Below, piece by piece: positions 12,101 to 23,749 of a stretch of 64,000 bases of DNA. The notes beneath the pieces were generated by a model, which saw only the letters and a list, made by a program, of their open reading frames with translations, searched no databases and was not told the origin of the DNA. A program made the translations under genes and the position numbers. Numbering within the stretch: position 1 is the stretch's first letter; each line of letters starts with the position of its first letter. Origin of the DNA: Eledone cirrhosa. Taxonomy: Eukaryota > Mollusca > Cephalopoda > Octopoda > Eledonidae. The stretch lies in the NCBI GenBank assembly GCA_964016885.1, contig OZ024759.1, forward strand, positions 27,330,418 to 27,394,417, given 5' to 3'.

Positions 12101-13664
12101 AAACCTGAAGTGTGAAAGACAGAGTCGACCCTTTCTAGTAACAACACTAAGAAAGCCATGAACGCCACCACGTCCTAAATCTAACTCTGCGATCGTCATA
12201 TCAAATCGAAATACTTCACCAACTGTGGAAGATGAAGGATTGAAGAACTATGATATATAGCTAAGAGGCTTGTCTCCAGAACATTTGAAAAATGTTCCAC
12301 CAGCCACCTGTATAGTAAATATTCCAAAGTATACCAAATATGTTTCGTAAATGTTTGTTCCTGGTTTAATTTTCCCAATTAGCTTCCTGATTTTTATTCA
12401 GGTTCTTTGCATATATTCCTTGAATAGGTTTTCGGGTAGCATACCTTCTTAAATCTCAAAATTCTATATCGGCCACCAAAGTTTCCAATGGCCCTCAATT
12501 TTCTGTTCAGCTGCTCATCGTCCACCCAACAGTTGAAACCGCCCAGTTGAGGAACCCCTATGGGTAAGCTACCTCGAATGATGCTATATATTAATCGAGA
12601 GGAGGAGGTGACTATTATAATTTTTATAAGTAATAATCTTTTAAAGACAAGAGGAAATTTCATCATTAAAATCATAAATATATGTCTACAGAATACAGAT
12701 TATCAAAATGAAATTAAAAGCAAGTAAATCAGGGGCCACGAAACTTTACATATTTAGTTTTATTTCTATCGTGAAAAATGTTGATCTTCAGATATTAGAT
12801 TATGGCGGCTGTAATTGTCTTTGTGTTGACGTGTTTGTTTGAAATCCTTTTTTTAATGTTTGTCTCTCTTTAAACATCGTTTATAGTTTGTTAAAATTAA
12901 TTTTAGATTATTCGTACCTCGTCTGTGTGGTTTATTTTGATGTAGCGTCCCTGTCTTGTTTATTTTTGGTTACATTTTAAATGTGAAATACAGGAACATC
13001 AGACATTAAAATGAAATGTTACGTAAAACATACACCTTGTGTTTATTCCAGGTATTTAGATAGATGTCCAGATGTCCACTGACAACAAAATAATACAATC
13101 ATCCAGTGAAAGTTGGTAATAATCCAGGTTCGTTGCAGTCACCATTCACAGTAAACAATGGTTAGAAAGAAACAAAAACAAAAGACGTATTCAGCAGTTA
13201 ATGAAGTGAAAACAAAATAAAAACAACTTTACTGAATAAAATTCATTTCTTAATTTCAATAAGGTTTTTTGTTCTTTCTTTTATAAAAGAAAACAAATTT
13301 TAATTAAAATATGTTGAATATAATATGGGACATTACGACAAAGTACAGCATTATTAGTTCAAATCTTACTTAATAAAAGCAACAAATACGCAGTTATTAG
13401 TATAAAACCTAACGGAAATCGAACCCTAAAACAGGATCTCCACCGTCTCTAGTACTTACCATTAGGCCACAGGGACAGTTAGAAAAATGCATTGAAAATT
13501 AATATTTACTTACCTATACTAGAAAAAACCGGAAGTGGAGAAAATTGAAAAACTTTTTCTTTTTCTTCCTCTGATTTTTGCCACGAACGATAACTCGTCT
13601 CTGACTTAAATCCAAATTTTGGATATAAAAAAATCAGAGGAAGAAAAAGAAGATGTTTTTCAAT
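9111..13664. repeat. 4.55-kb tandem repeat unit, copy 3
   Basis: Near-identical full copy, 4554 bp. It differs from copies 1 and 2 in the left inverted repeat (TTTTTTCTAG rather than TTTTTCCTAG) and in the first tRNA-like module (TTAGCTTAGTGGTGAG). Copy 4 shares both differences. Confidence 0.9.
10772..10990 (+). pseudogene. Decayed LINE RT C-terminus (unit 3)
   Basis: Third copy of the same fragment. Confidence 0.6.
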
Positions 13665-13695
13665 TTTCTCCACTTCCGGTTTTTTCTAGTAATGA
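13517..13695. repeat. Unit junction palindrome, copies 3/4
   Basis: Same inverted-repeat junction, with the spacer at 13580-13628. Confidence 0.85.
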
Positions 13696-15979
13696 AAAAG
13701 TAGGTTTATAAATATCAATTTTCAGTAAGTTTCCGTAACCGTCCCTTTAGCTTAGTGGTGAGTGTAAGAGCCGGTGGAGGTCCAGGTGCGGGGTTCAATC
13801 ACTGGCAGTGTGTCGTATTATATTTTTTATAGTATAAAACAAAAATAAAAAAGTAACTTTATAAATATTAATTTTCACACTGTTTTTATATCTGTCTCCG
13901 TGGCCTAATGGTAGGTATTAGAGACGGTGGAGAACCTGCTCTGGGTTTAGATTTCAGTCAAAGTCTATAGATAATAATTTCATTTTTTACTTTACTAGAG
14001 AAAAATTTAAATTTTAAAATATATAGTACAGATTCGGACTGAGATTGAACACCACATCAGTGTCTACATAGTCTCTAACACCTACCATTAGGCCAACGAA
14101 ACACATACAAGAACATAAGAAAAAAATTTATATTTATAAACCTACTTTCAATTTCCAAGCAAAATAGATGTGCTGGCGTTCATGGCTTTCTCATTGTTAT
14201 TTCTACTAGAATCGGGTCAATGTTTACATTTATTCTTCTGGGGCTTTCATAAAATATATTTTCACTTTCTTTCGGGTTCATTAGATCCTACAACCAGATG
14301 ATCTACAGGGACCTTCTTCATGGTCATAGCTGATTATTAAATATATACGGGAGAGTGTGTGTGTATTAGATATTGCCGTGATGTACTCAGCAATAATGGT
14401 TTTCAATTCCGTCGTCCCTCCATCCTTGGTGTGTATATAAATATATATGTGATTTTAACGTACAACGGCGACAATATATAAATCTGTTTTGTTTGATAAT
14501 AATTAGATAAAGCTAATTCTACAACCCCTGTTAAACATTGAAACGACGACTATAAAATATAGCAACAACCACGACATAACAGTCTCTGGTTAAATATGAT
14601 TTAATGAAATTATTGCTAGAGATTGATCCCTAATATTTTATCTCACTCCTTAACCAGGGAGGAAAGGTCCTCAGACTCGGACAATGTTGATAAGGAGAGC
14701 AGAGTGTATCCTTATTTGTCACGTCTTTCCAGTTGTCACGGTATATAAAAGGCAGTAGTAGTAGTCACTCCTGCGAAAGACGTTGTCAGTTAGCCTTCTG
14801 TAACGAGAGAAGAAGGTCGTGGCTTTTTTTTTCCTCCCTATCACATAATTCATACATTTGTCATCCTTTAGATATCAATATACAAGAGAAAGAAGAAAAT
14901 TGAGAACTTCGGTCTTTTAAAAGTAACATTTATTACATTAGAGCAAAATCTTGCATTAACAATATTTTGTGAGACTAAACATGGAATGGACAAAGAGATT
15001 ATTAGAAGAAGGGCAATTGTCTCTATCTTAAACGTCAATACATTCTACAGAAAATCGAAATGAGAATAATTACAGAGATACTTTACAAAATGTTTCGCGA
15101 TATGGTTCAAGTTATTTTGTAGTAATATGCAGCTATATTTATACATGTCTCTTATACCCCCTCCACGAGGAATTGTGAATATGTATGAATATGATTTTAA
15201 AGATGGCTAAACATGTTGAAGAAAAAAAAAAGGAATTCAGATGATAGGAATAATAAAACATTCCTTTGCCTAGCTAAATGTCGAGAGGTCTAAAACACTA
15301 GTTGAATGATATGTGTGATACGACCTAGAATATTGTTTTGGGGCATGGTCAGACGACTTCAGAAAATACGGAGAAGCTATTGAAGGAATCGAGAAAAGAA
15401 CAAAACAGAAAACACCAGAATTATTAAGAAATCGTCTTCTGAAGAAAGATGTTAAACTTTAGGGATTGCAAATTTAGAGGAGATAAATCTAACAGGGTGG
15501 GGGGACATGATAGAAATATATATTTAAAGGACTAATATTTAAATAGTAGTACACTATTCAAATGTAAAGCTCTGAATAACTATATCTTTCGGGGAGATAT
15601 ATCAAACAAGTGACATGATAGAAATATTTAAAATAACGAAAAGACTACAATATACAGTATTGCAGAAGTAAATGAAAATATAAGAAGACATCACCATTGA
15701 ACTGCAGATGAAAGTCAGTACTCTTTACATTTATCCCAGGTATATAGAAAGCTATCCTGATGTCCACTGATTGAAATATAAAACAATAAAGAAACACCAC
15801 AATCCAGTAAACCTTAGTAATAATCCAATTAAGCCGCCATTTACAATAGAAAGTAGTAAGAAAAACAAAGTCACACTCAGAAGTTAATGCAGTGAAAACA
15901 ATAAAAATATTATTAATAAATAATAATAATTTCATTTCATATTATCATTAAATTGTTTGTCTATTTTTATTGTAAACAT
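13665..15979. repeat. 4.55-kb tandem repeat unit, copy 4, truncated
   Basis: Only the left half of the unit is present. Homology stops after TTGTAAACAT, where the 46-bp satellite begins abruptly. The GT tract is shortened to 5 repeats. Private substitutions occur in the LINE-bearing half (for example near 15011 and 15166). The unit does not resume on the far side of the satellite. Confidence 0.88.
15311..15529 (+). pseudogene. Decayed LINE RT C-terminus (unit 4)
   Basis: Fourth copy, in the truncated unit. Confidence 0.6.
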
Positions 15980-16365
15980 GTGGCTAATAATTCTGACATA
16001 TAATGTTATGGACATCTCTGCCCCTGTGGCTAATAATTCTGTCATGTAATGTTATGGACATCTCTGCCCCTGTGGCTAATAAATCTGTCATGTAATGTTA
16101 TGGACATCTCTGCCCCTGTGGCTAATAATTCTGACATGTAATGTTATGGACATCTCTGCCCCTGTGGCTAATAATTCTGTCATGTAATGTTATGGACATC
16201 TCTGCCCCTGTGGCTAATAAATCTGTCATGTAATGTTATGGACATCTCTGCCCCTGTGGCTAATAATTCTGACATGTAATGTTATGGACATCTCTGCCCC
16301 TGTGGCTAATAATTCTGACATGTAATGTTATGGACATCTCTGCCCCTGTGGCTAATAATTCTGAT
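15980..16365 (+). repeat. 46-bp satellite, forward block
   Basis: About 8.4 tandem copies of a 46-bp unit built around GTTATGGACATCTCTGCCCC and TGTGGCTAATAATTCTG. Confidence 0.95.
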
Positions 16366-16585
16366 TTATTAGCCACAGGGGCAGAGATGTCCATAACATT
16401 ACATGATAGAATTATTAGCCACAGGGGCAGAGATGACCATAACATTACATGATAGAATTATTAGCCACAGGGGCAGAGATGTCCATAACATTACATGACA
16501 GAATTATTAGCCACAGGGGCAGAGATGACCATAACATTACATGACAATTATTAGCAACAGGGGCAGATATGTCAATAACATTACA
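16366..16585 (-). repeat. 46-bp satellite, inverted block
   Basis: The same 46-bp unit in reverse complement (TTATTAGCCACAGGGGCAGA). The switch at about 16366 makes a large palindrome with the preceding block. Confidence 0.95.
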
Positions 16586-17224
16586 TGACAGAGTTTCATC
16601 TCGCGCTCTCTCTCTCTCGTTTCATCTTGCGCTCTCTCTCTCTCGTTTCATCTCGCTCTCTCTCGTTTCATCTCTGTCTTCCTCTCTCTCGTTCCATCTT
16701 TCTCTTCCTCTCTCTCGTTCCATCTCTCTCGTTTCATCTCTATCTCCCTCATTTCATCTGTCTCTCTCTCTGTAGTTTCATCTCGCGCTCTCTCTCTCGT
16801 TTCATCTCGCTCTCTCTCTCTCTCGTTTCATCTCTGTCTTCCTCTCTCTCTTCCTCTCTCTCATTTCATCTCTATCTCCCTCGTTTCATCTCTCTCTCGC
16901 TCTCTCGTTTCATCTCTCTCTCCCTCTCGTTTCATCTCGCTCTCTACTCTCGTTTCCTCTCTGTCTCGTTCCATCCCGCTCTCTCACTCTCTCTCATTAC
17001 ATCTCGCACTCTCTGTCTCGTTTCATCTCGCTCTCTCTCTCTCTCGTTTCATCTCGCTCTCACTCTCTCGTTTCATCTCGCTTCTCTCACTCTCGCGTTT
17101 CATCTCGCTCTCCCTGTCTAATTTCATCTCGCTCTCTCTCTCTCTTCCTCTCTCTCTCATTTCAACACTCTAATCCCTCACTTGTTTTATCTCTCTCTAA
17201 TCCCTCACTTGTTTCATCTCTCTC
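16586..17224. repeat. TCTC/GTTTCATCTCG simple-repeat block
   Basis: Pyrimidine-rich imperfect repeat of CTCTCTCTCGTTTCATCTCG-type units. It starts directly from the GTTTCATCTCG at the end of a satellite unit. Long open frames (Ser/Leu/Arg-rich) here are by-products of the repeat. Confidence 0.95.
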
Positions 17225-17455
17225 AGAATTATTAGCAACAGGGGCAGAGATGTCCATAACATTACATATCAGAATTATTAGCCACAGGGCAGAGATGTCC
17301 ATAACATTACATGTCAGAATTATTAGCCACAGGGGCAGAGATGTCCATAACATTACATGACAGAATTATTAGCCACAGGGGCAGAGATGTCCATAACATT
17401 ACATGACAGAATTATTAGCCACAGGGGCAGAGATGTCCATAACATTACATGACAG
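17225..17455 (-). repeat. 46-bp satellite, inverted block
   Basis: Five copies in reverse orientation, between the two pyrimidine-rich blocks. Confidence 0.95.
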
Positions 17456-18172
17456 AGTTTCATCTTGCGCTCTCTCTCTCTCGTTTCATCTCGTGCTCTC
17501 TCTCTTCCTCTCTCTCGTTTCATCTCGCTCTCTCTCTCTCTCTCGTTTCATCTCGCTCTCTCGTTTCATCTCGCTCTCTCTCTCTCTCGTTTCATCTCTG
17601 TCTTCCTCTCTCTCGCTCCATCTCACTCTTCCTCTCTCTCGTTTCATCTCTCTCTCTCGTTTCATCTCTATCTCTCTCTCTCGTTTCATCTGTCTCTCTC
17701 TCTGTCGTTTCATCCCCCTCTATCTCTCTCTCCCTCTCGTTTCATCTCGCTCTCTCTCTCCTGTTTCATCTCGCTCTCTCTCTCTCCTGTTTCATCTCGC
17801 TCTCTACTCTCGTATCCTCTCTCTCTCGTTTCATCTCTCTCTCCCTCCCGTTTCATCTCGCTCTCTCTCTCTCGTTTCATCTAGCTCTCACTCTCTCGTT
17901 TCATCTCGCTCTCTCTCTCTCATTTCATCTCGCTCTCTCTCTCGTTTCATCACTCTCTGCCTCCCGTTTCATCTCGCTCTCTCTCTGTCTCGTTTCATCT
18001 CGCTCTCTCTCTCTCGTTTCATCTCGCTCTCACTCTCTCGTTTCATCTCGCTCTCACTCTCTCGTTTCATCTCGCTCTCCCTGTCTCGTTTCATCTCGCT
18101 CTCACTCTCTTATTTCATGTCGCTCTCTCTCTCTTGTTTCAACACTCTAATCCCTCACTTGTTTCATCTCTC
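17456..18172. repeat. TCTC/GTTTCATCTCG simple-repeat block, second
   Basis: Second pyrimidine-rich block. It ends with the same AACACTCTAATCCCTCACTT stretch as the first, so satellite plus pyrimidine block were duplicated together. Confidence 0.95.
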
Positions 18173-18580
18173 TCAGAATTATTAGCCACAGGGGCAGAGA
18201 TGACCATAACATTACATGTCAGAATTATTAGCCACAGGGGCAGAGATGTCCATAACATCACATGTCAGAATTATTAGCCACAGGGGTAGAGATGTCCATA
18301 ACATTACATGTCAGAATTATTAGCCACAGGGGCAGAGATGTCCATAACATTACATGACAGATTTATTAGCCACAGGGGCAGAGATGTCCATAACATTACA
18401 TGACAAATTTATTAGCCACAGGGGCAGAGATGACCATAACATTACATGACAGAATTATTAGCCACAGGTGCAGAGATGTCCATAACATTACATGACAGAA
18501 TTATTAGCCACAGGGGCAGAGATGACCATAACATTACATGACAATTATTAGCCACAGGGGCAGATATGTCCATAACATTA
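18173..18580 (-). repeat. 46-bp satellite, inverted block
   Basis: About nine copies in reverse orientation. It ends at a palindromic switch (CCATAACATTACATGTTATGG, centred at about 18583). Confidence 0.95.
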
Positions 18581-18850
18581 CATGTTATGGACATCTCTGC
18601 CCCTGTGGCTAATAATTCTGACATGTAATGTTATGGACATCTCTGCCCCTGTGGCTAATAATTCTGTCATGTAATGTTATGGACATCTCTGCCCCTGTGG
18701 CTAATAATTCTGACATGAAATGTTAGGGACATCTCTGCCCCAGTGGCTCATAATTCTGACATGTAAAGTTATGGACATCTCTGCCCCTGTGGCTAATAAT
18801 TCTGTCATGTAATGTTATGGACATCTCTGCCCCTGTGGCTAATAATTCTG
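18581..18850 (+). repeat. 46-bp satellite, forward block
   Basis: About six copies, forward again, closing the symmetric arrangement forward / inverted / inverted / inverted / forward. Confidence 0.95.
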
Positions 18851-19784
18851 TTCAAATCTGACTGACATGCATGGTATATATTTATGTTTCATTATACACC
18901 GACACAATACACAGGAACTTATAAAGATATGTATATATTGTCCAGGAGTTTCGAGTTTAGTGGGAATTGTACAACTCTCAATTGGAGCTAGTCCCTGCAA
19001 GATCAGCATAAATAATGTTATACCTTTTCATGAAATCTTGCACACCCGATATTTTATACATGATTATTTAAAGGTGAACAAAAACCAAAGAACATTGAGC
19101 AGCATTTCTCAACCTTTCTACCCATGTTGATCTCTTGAAATAGTTTTTATGTCTCAAGGAAGCCTTGCATAAAATATACTTTTTCTATCTCTAGAGCAGT
19201 GGTTCCCAAATCGTGTGCTGTGAGATGAAACTAGATGAGCTGCAAAAGACTAAGATTAAGTTTTAAGATGTGAAAAATATAAAACTGAAATTTCATATAA
19301 AAGTTCAAATATAGCTACAGCCACAAACCTAGGCTCCACACCCCGCAACGCAGAGGAGAGTAAGATAGTACTGAGGCCTGACTCACCTCTTCCACTCCAT
19401 TGAGACCTCTGCCATACTTGGTCCCCCTACTGCTGATTTCCTCCATAAAGTCGGGAGGAAAGACGGCAGGAGCCTCGTGAGGAGGGGCGACTATTGTAGC
19501 AGGTGTCTCTGGCCTTGTTCCGAGGTAACGCTTTTACGTTTCTTCCACGGGTTGCGGCTGAGGGACCACTTAGACTGGGGTGAAGTGTCTGTCCCTCCCC
19601 CGACTTCTTACTTCCTTTTTTTTCTCCTTTTCATTTTCTTTTCTCTTCTTGCTTATCTCTGCTATACCACGGCATCAAAAAGATATATGATATATGTATG
19701 TATGGTATAGGTGTATTTATATTTAGGATAGTTATCAAAGGTAAATAGACTGGTTGGAGTAATAACAGTCTTGTTTATGTATAT

Positions 19785-19829
<45 letters not shown>

Positions 19830-19930
19830 TGTTCTTGTATTTCTATAGAAAAGGTAAAGAAAAGAAGAATGCTCTATGTATTGTACAGAGCTATTTAATT
19901 ACATAATAAACAACAGAATATAATTATTCC
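18851..19930. other. No recognisable gene
   Basis: A short GC-richer segment at 19320-19620 is open on the plus strand, but its translation is not recognised. 19195-19215 resembles one end of an hAT-type element (CAGTGGTTCCCAAA) without a visible partner. An (AT)n tract sits at 19793-19826. Confidence 0.5.
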
Positions 19931-22290
19931 ATGCAAATAGACTTAGAATGGAAAACATTCAGACAGAGCAGAATGGATAATGAGCGTCATAAGAGAAATT
20001 GGCCAACAATTAATATTAATGGAAATGTAGAAGAATTTCATATTAGTGATATGAATGTTTCGTGTGATCACTGTGAAGCTTTGAAATTTAGAAATGAAAA
20101 TTGTAACTGTTGTAATAAAGGAAAGGTTGTGTTGCCTCCATTGCAAATATACCCTGAGAGACTGAGAAATCTCTTTGAAAGAGGCCAGGAAGCAGTTGAT
20201 TTCACAGAAACATCTGCAATTAAAACTACATTTATTTCACTTCATTTGGTGTTACCACCCGGCAGAGGCCCGTATAGCTTTCATATTCAGGGTCAAACAT
20301 ATCACTACACCCCCACCTCTGTAACCTGCAGAAAATACACCACAATATGGCCAGTTATATATTATTGATGGGAACGAAGGTGTGTAGCACAGATTGGAAG
20401 TACCACCAAATAATTGTTTCTGGCACAAGACCAGCAATTACTGCTACTTTATTCTATCGACCTCATAAGGATGAAAACAAAGTCAACCTTGGAGGGATTT
20501 GAACCCAGAACGTAAAGGGCCATAACCCTATGCTGCAAAGCATGGTGTCTGACGCTCTACCGATACTGCCAATCCACCGCCCTAGTCCCAACAAATAATG
20601 AGTGCTCACCGCAATAAATGGCTATGATAAGAGAGGTGTTGCATGAATGTAATCCATACGTCGAATTGTACAATACAATGCATGGCATCAAACAGCAAAG
20701 TGCAAGAAGAGAAAATTGTCGTGTACAGAACTGTGAATTAAGATTTAGAAGAGGATCAGATATGAGCTGCTATAATTTACCAACTAGTAATGATAGCTGT
20801 TGTTTTGTGGGGGATTGAGGGCAGACCACCTGTACAAAGAGATATTATCATCTTTCCTAAAGACCATCCTCCTCAGAAAATATCACATAATTCATGCCAC
20901 TTGGACCTCATGACCGACCCATAATGGTGAATTTTGGTGGCATAGTGACATGGAGAGGAATGCAGGACCTGTGTTTGCAATAGACTGACAATGCAGGAGT
21001 ATTACATATACAGTATAGCATATAGAGGAGGATTTAGTGCGATATATAGGGCAGGTAAATTATTTTAGCAGTATTTAGTGGAAGCCTATATGAAAGTAGA
21101 GGGATGCAGGCTTCAATATTTGAGGAACAATCAAGCCCAATTGTGAGTGGATGAGTATAATGGTTTAATGAATTATCTAAACAGATGATAACACTGAGCC
21201 TTAAGAAATGAAGACAAGATAAGAAACAGAGAAGACATTGACAGAATCGTGTCAGCAGAAATACCTGCATTGGAAGATGATCCAGTACTACATGAGCAGG
21301 TTTAAAAGTTTATGATCCACGGGCCATGTGGTTCTGGAAACCCTTTTCCCCCATTTATACAAAATGGATTTTTCCAAAAGAACTATCCAAAAACCTACAG
21401 AAGGGAAACATTATTGAACCTAAATGGATACCCAGAGTACAGGAGGTGCAAGACAGGAACTGCAGTGTAAATTGGATGACATTCAGTAGATAACAGGAAT
21501 GTTGTGCCATTTAATGCCTTTTTGCTTAAGAAATATTGTGCACATATTAATGTTGAAGTTTGCGCTTCTGTAAAAAGTGTCAAGTACCTCTTTAAATATG
21601 TTACATGGGGCATGATTGTACATCTATAGAAGTAACGAATAATGCATTACCTAATGAGGCTCAGAACCAACACAACCATGATGAAATAAGAACCTATCTT
21701 TGTTGCAGGTATGTGTCTCAGCCAGAAGCAGTGTCGTGTCTCTCGGAATTTAAGCTTCATGGTACATCACATACAGTATACAGCCTAGCCACACACCTGG
21801 AGAACAAACAGAGTTTACTTTCAAAGAGGCAATGCTCAGGTTGTGGTAGAAATGCAGGGACCCTTGCTGCCTGGTTCAAGCTAAATGAACTTGCTTACAC
21901 CTTCTGGGATGCCGCCTCACAAACTCCAATTAAAAGCAGGATCAATAATAATGCTTCTATGGAATATTTCAATCCAGAACAGATTATGTAATGGCACAAG
22001 ATTAGAAGTAGTAGAACTGCATAAACATTTTATCAAAGCTTCTCATATCTATGGTCCTTTGATGGGCAGGTGTGTTTTGATCCCAAGACTGAAGTTAGCC
22101 CCCAGTGGTGCCAACATCCTTTTTTACTTTGGAAAGACCCCAGTTTCCATTAAGACTGTCATATGCCATGACAATCAACAAGAACCATGGTCAAATACAT
22201 GATAAAGTGGGTCTGTTCCTCCCTGGGCAAGTATTTAACCCTGGACAATTGTATGTTGCTTTTTCAAGAGTTCACAGACAGATGTAAAAA
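19931..22290 (+). pseudogene. Decayed Helitron (Rep/helicase transposase)
   Basis: The translation follows the Helitron transposase with frame breaks. First comes the N-terminal Helitron-like domain (CDHCEALKF, CCNKGKVVLPPL, LPPGRGPYSFHIQGQTYH at 20047-20310, then QYGQLYIID in another frame). Next are ILHxCNPYV-type (LHECNPYVELY, 20640) and GKLF-QQYLVxAY-type sequence (about 21050). The central HGPCG block follows at about 21320, then VEVCASVKSVKYLFKYV (21553-21603). The PIF1-family helicase C-terminus closes the element: LCNGTRLEVVELHKHFI (21988), AMTINK and GQLYVAFSRVH (22160-22280). Most of the helicase core is missing and the frames shift repeatedly. The element has been hit by at least one SINE, at 20411. 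No hairpin or CTRR end was located. Confidence 0.85.
20411..20583 (-). mobile_element. tRNA-derived SINE inside the Helitron
   Basis: Reverse-oriented SINE. The tRNA-like head lies at the high-coordinate end (GGTGGATTGGCAGTATCGGTA, B-box GGTTCAAATCCC on the minus strand) and the tail is CCAGAAACAATT. Short direct repeats (CAAATAAT) flank it, consistent with retroposition into the Helitron reading frame. Confidence 0.85.
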
Positions 22291-22496
22291 TTAATCCTCC
22301 CAACCCCCACCACTCCTACAACTGTTAGCCCACCCCCAGCACCACCCAACCTCCGTTCTAGTCTCACCGTTAGAACCAATGCTGCTTACCCTGCCTCTTT
22401 TACTAGTTCACTCCGTCGCTCGAATTTCAAAGCTGGCCCTCTACACTTTGTCGTTGCCAGCTCACCACCTGATTGTAATCAACGAACCATATTAAT

Positions 22497-22683
22497 TGTT
22501 TCTACTTCAGGCACAAGGCCAGCAAATAACCCAGTGCATTACTGGTACTTTATTTTATCGACCCCGTAAGGATGAAAGGCAAAGTCAACCTCGGCGGGAT
22601 TTGAACTCAGATCGTAAAGGGACGTAACTATGCTGGAAAGCATGGCGTCCGACCCTCTACCGATACTGCCAATCCACCGCCCT
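22497..22683 (-). mobile_element. tRNA-derived SINE with 16-bp target duplication
   Basis: A full SINE flanked by the perfect direct repeat AACGAACCATATTAAT at 22481-22496 and 22684-22699. This marks both element boundaries and shows insertion by target-primed reverse transcription. Confidence 0.93.
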
Positions 22684-22709
22684 AACGAACCATATTAATC
22701 TTTGGTTAT

Positions 22710-22748
<39 letters not shown>

Positions 22749-22749
22749 A

Positions 22750-23300
22750 TACAATATGTAGAAAGGATAACACACTAGAGAGAGATAGAGTGTGTGCGAT
22801 CAAAAAACAGGGAAACCACCAGTGTATGGAATCTATAAACTACGGGAGGTAAGGTAGACACTTAATAATTAAAAATATAAATCAAGACGTGTATACGCAC
22901 ATTTATAACTATATAACACACATGTACAAATCCAAAAGGATTCGTTTCGCCACTATATTAGTGGCTGAAATGTAAATACCAATGGTTCATCAGTGTGAGC
23001 TCAGCAGATACATTCCAGACAACTTTAAAATACTTAAGATAACCGTCCCACGCCACACGGTAGAGAGAAGTAATAGCGTGCGAAGGGCAGCGAACCAGCG
23101 GCCCCTGAGGGACGAGCCGCCAGAAATGGCAGCCCGAAACCACTCAAAGAGAAGCTGGGTTTTCGCTGGTCTTGTGCCAAAAGTAAAAACACTATATATA
23201 TGTGTGTGTATTATATATAGTTGAAGGAGACAACAAACAGAGGTACAAAAAGTCTTATTAGTTTCATGCTTTAAACACAGATAGTAAAATAACTCACGGT
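22750..23300. repeat. Interspersed repeat of unknown class
   Basis: The segment with AGGATAACACACTAGAGAG, ACAGGGAAACCACCAGT and TTTCGCCACTATATTAGTGG recurs at 33740-33970 and, inverted, at 34600-34760. The segment GACAACAAACAGAGGTACA recurs at 34909-34970. These look like parts of one retroelement family. No protein was recognised. Confidence 0.5.
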
Positions 23301-23530
23301 AAATTCTTCCTTGAAACACATGTTTACACTTTCAATATCCAGTAGAAGTAAATAAGTTCTGGAATTATTTAGCGAAACGAAATTTCGTAAAGAAAGATAA
23401 ATAGTAAATTTTATTTCTTATTAAATAAAATACCAGTAATTTACTGGTATCAGTTTAAGCAACCTTCCACTCTTCCTCAACACACAAAAAATTTGCTGGC
23501 CTTGTGTCTAAATCAGAAACAATTATTTTT

Positions 23531-23717
23531 AGTGGATTGGCAATATCGGTAGAGAGTCGGACGCCATGCTTTGACGCATAGAGTTACGGCCCTTGCCATT
23601 CTGAGTTCAAATCCCGCCCAGGTTAACTTTGCCTTTCATCCTTACGGGGTCGATAGAATAAAGTACCAGTAATCCACTGGGTAATTTGCTGACCTTGTGC
23701 CAAAAGTAGAAACAATT
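23531..23717 (+). mobile_element. tRNA-derived SINE, plus orientation
   Basis: Same family in the opposite orientation to the other copies: GTGGATTGGCAATATCGGTA head, GAGTTCAAATCCCGCC B-box, and a TGTGCCAAAAGTAGAAAC tail. Confidence 0.88.
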
Positions 23718-23749
23718 ATTTAAGGGCGGTGAAAAGGAAGGACAATTCG

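Noticed and set aside
16585..18185. Long Ser/Leu/Arg-rich open frames on both strands
   Set aside because: They are translations of the TCTC/GTTTCATCTCG simple repeat; all frames stay open because the repeat has no stop codons.
19195..19215. hAT-like end CAGTGGTTCCCAAA
   Set aside because: No matching inverted end or target duplication found nearby; kept only as a note.
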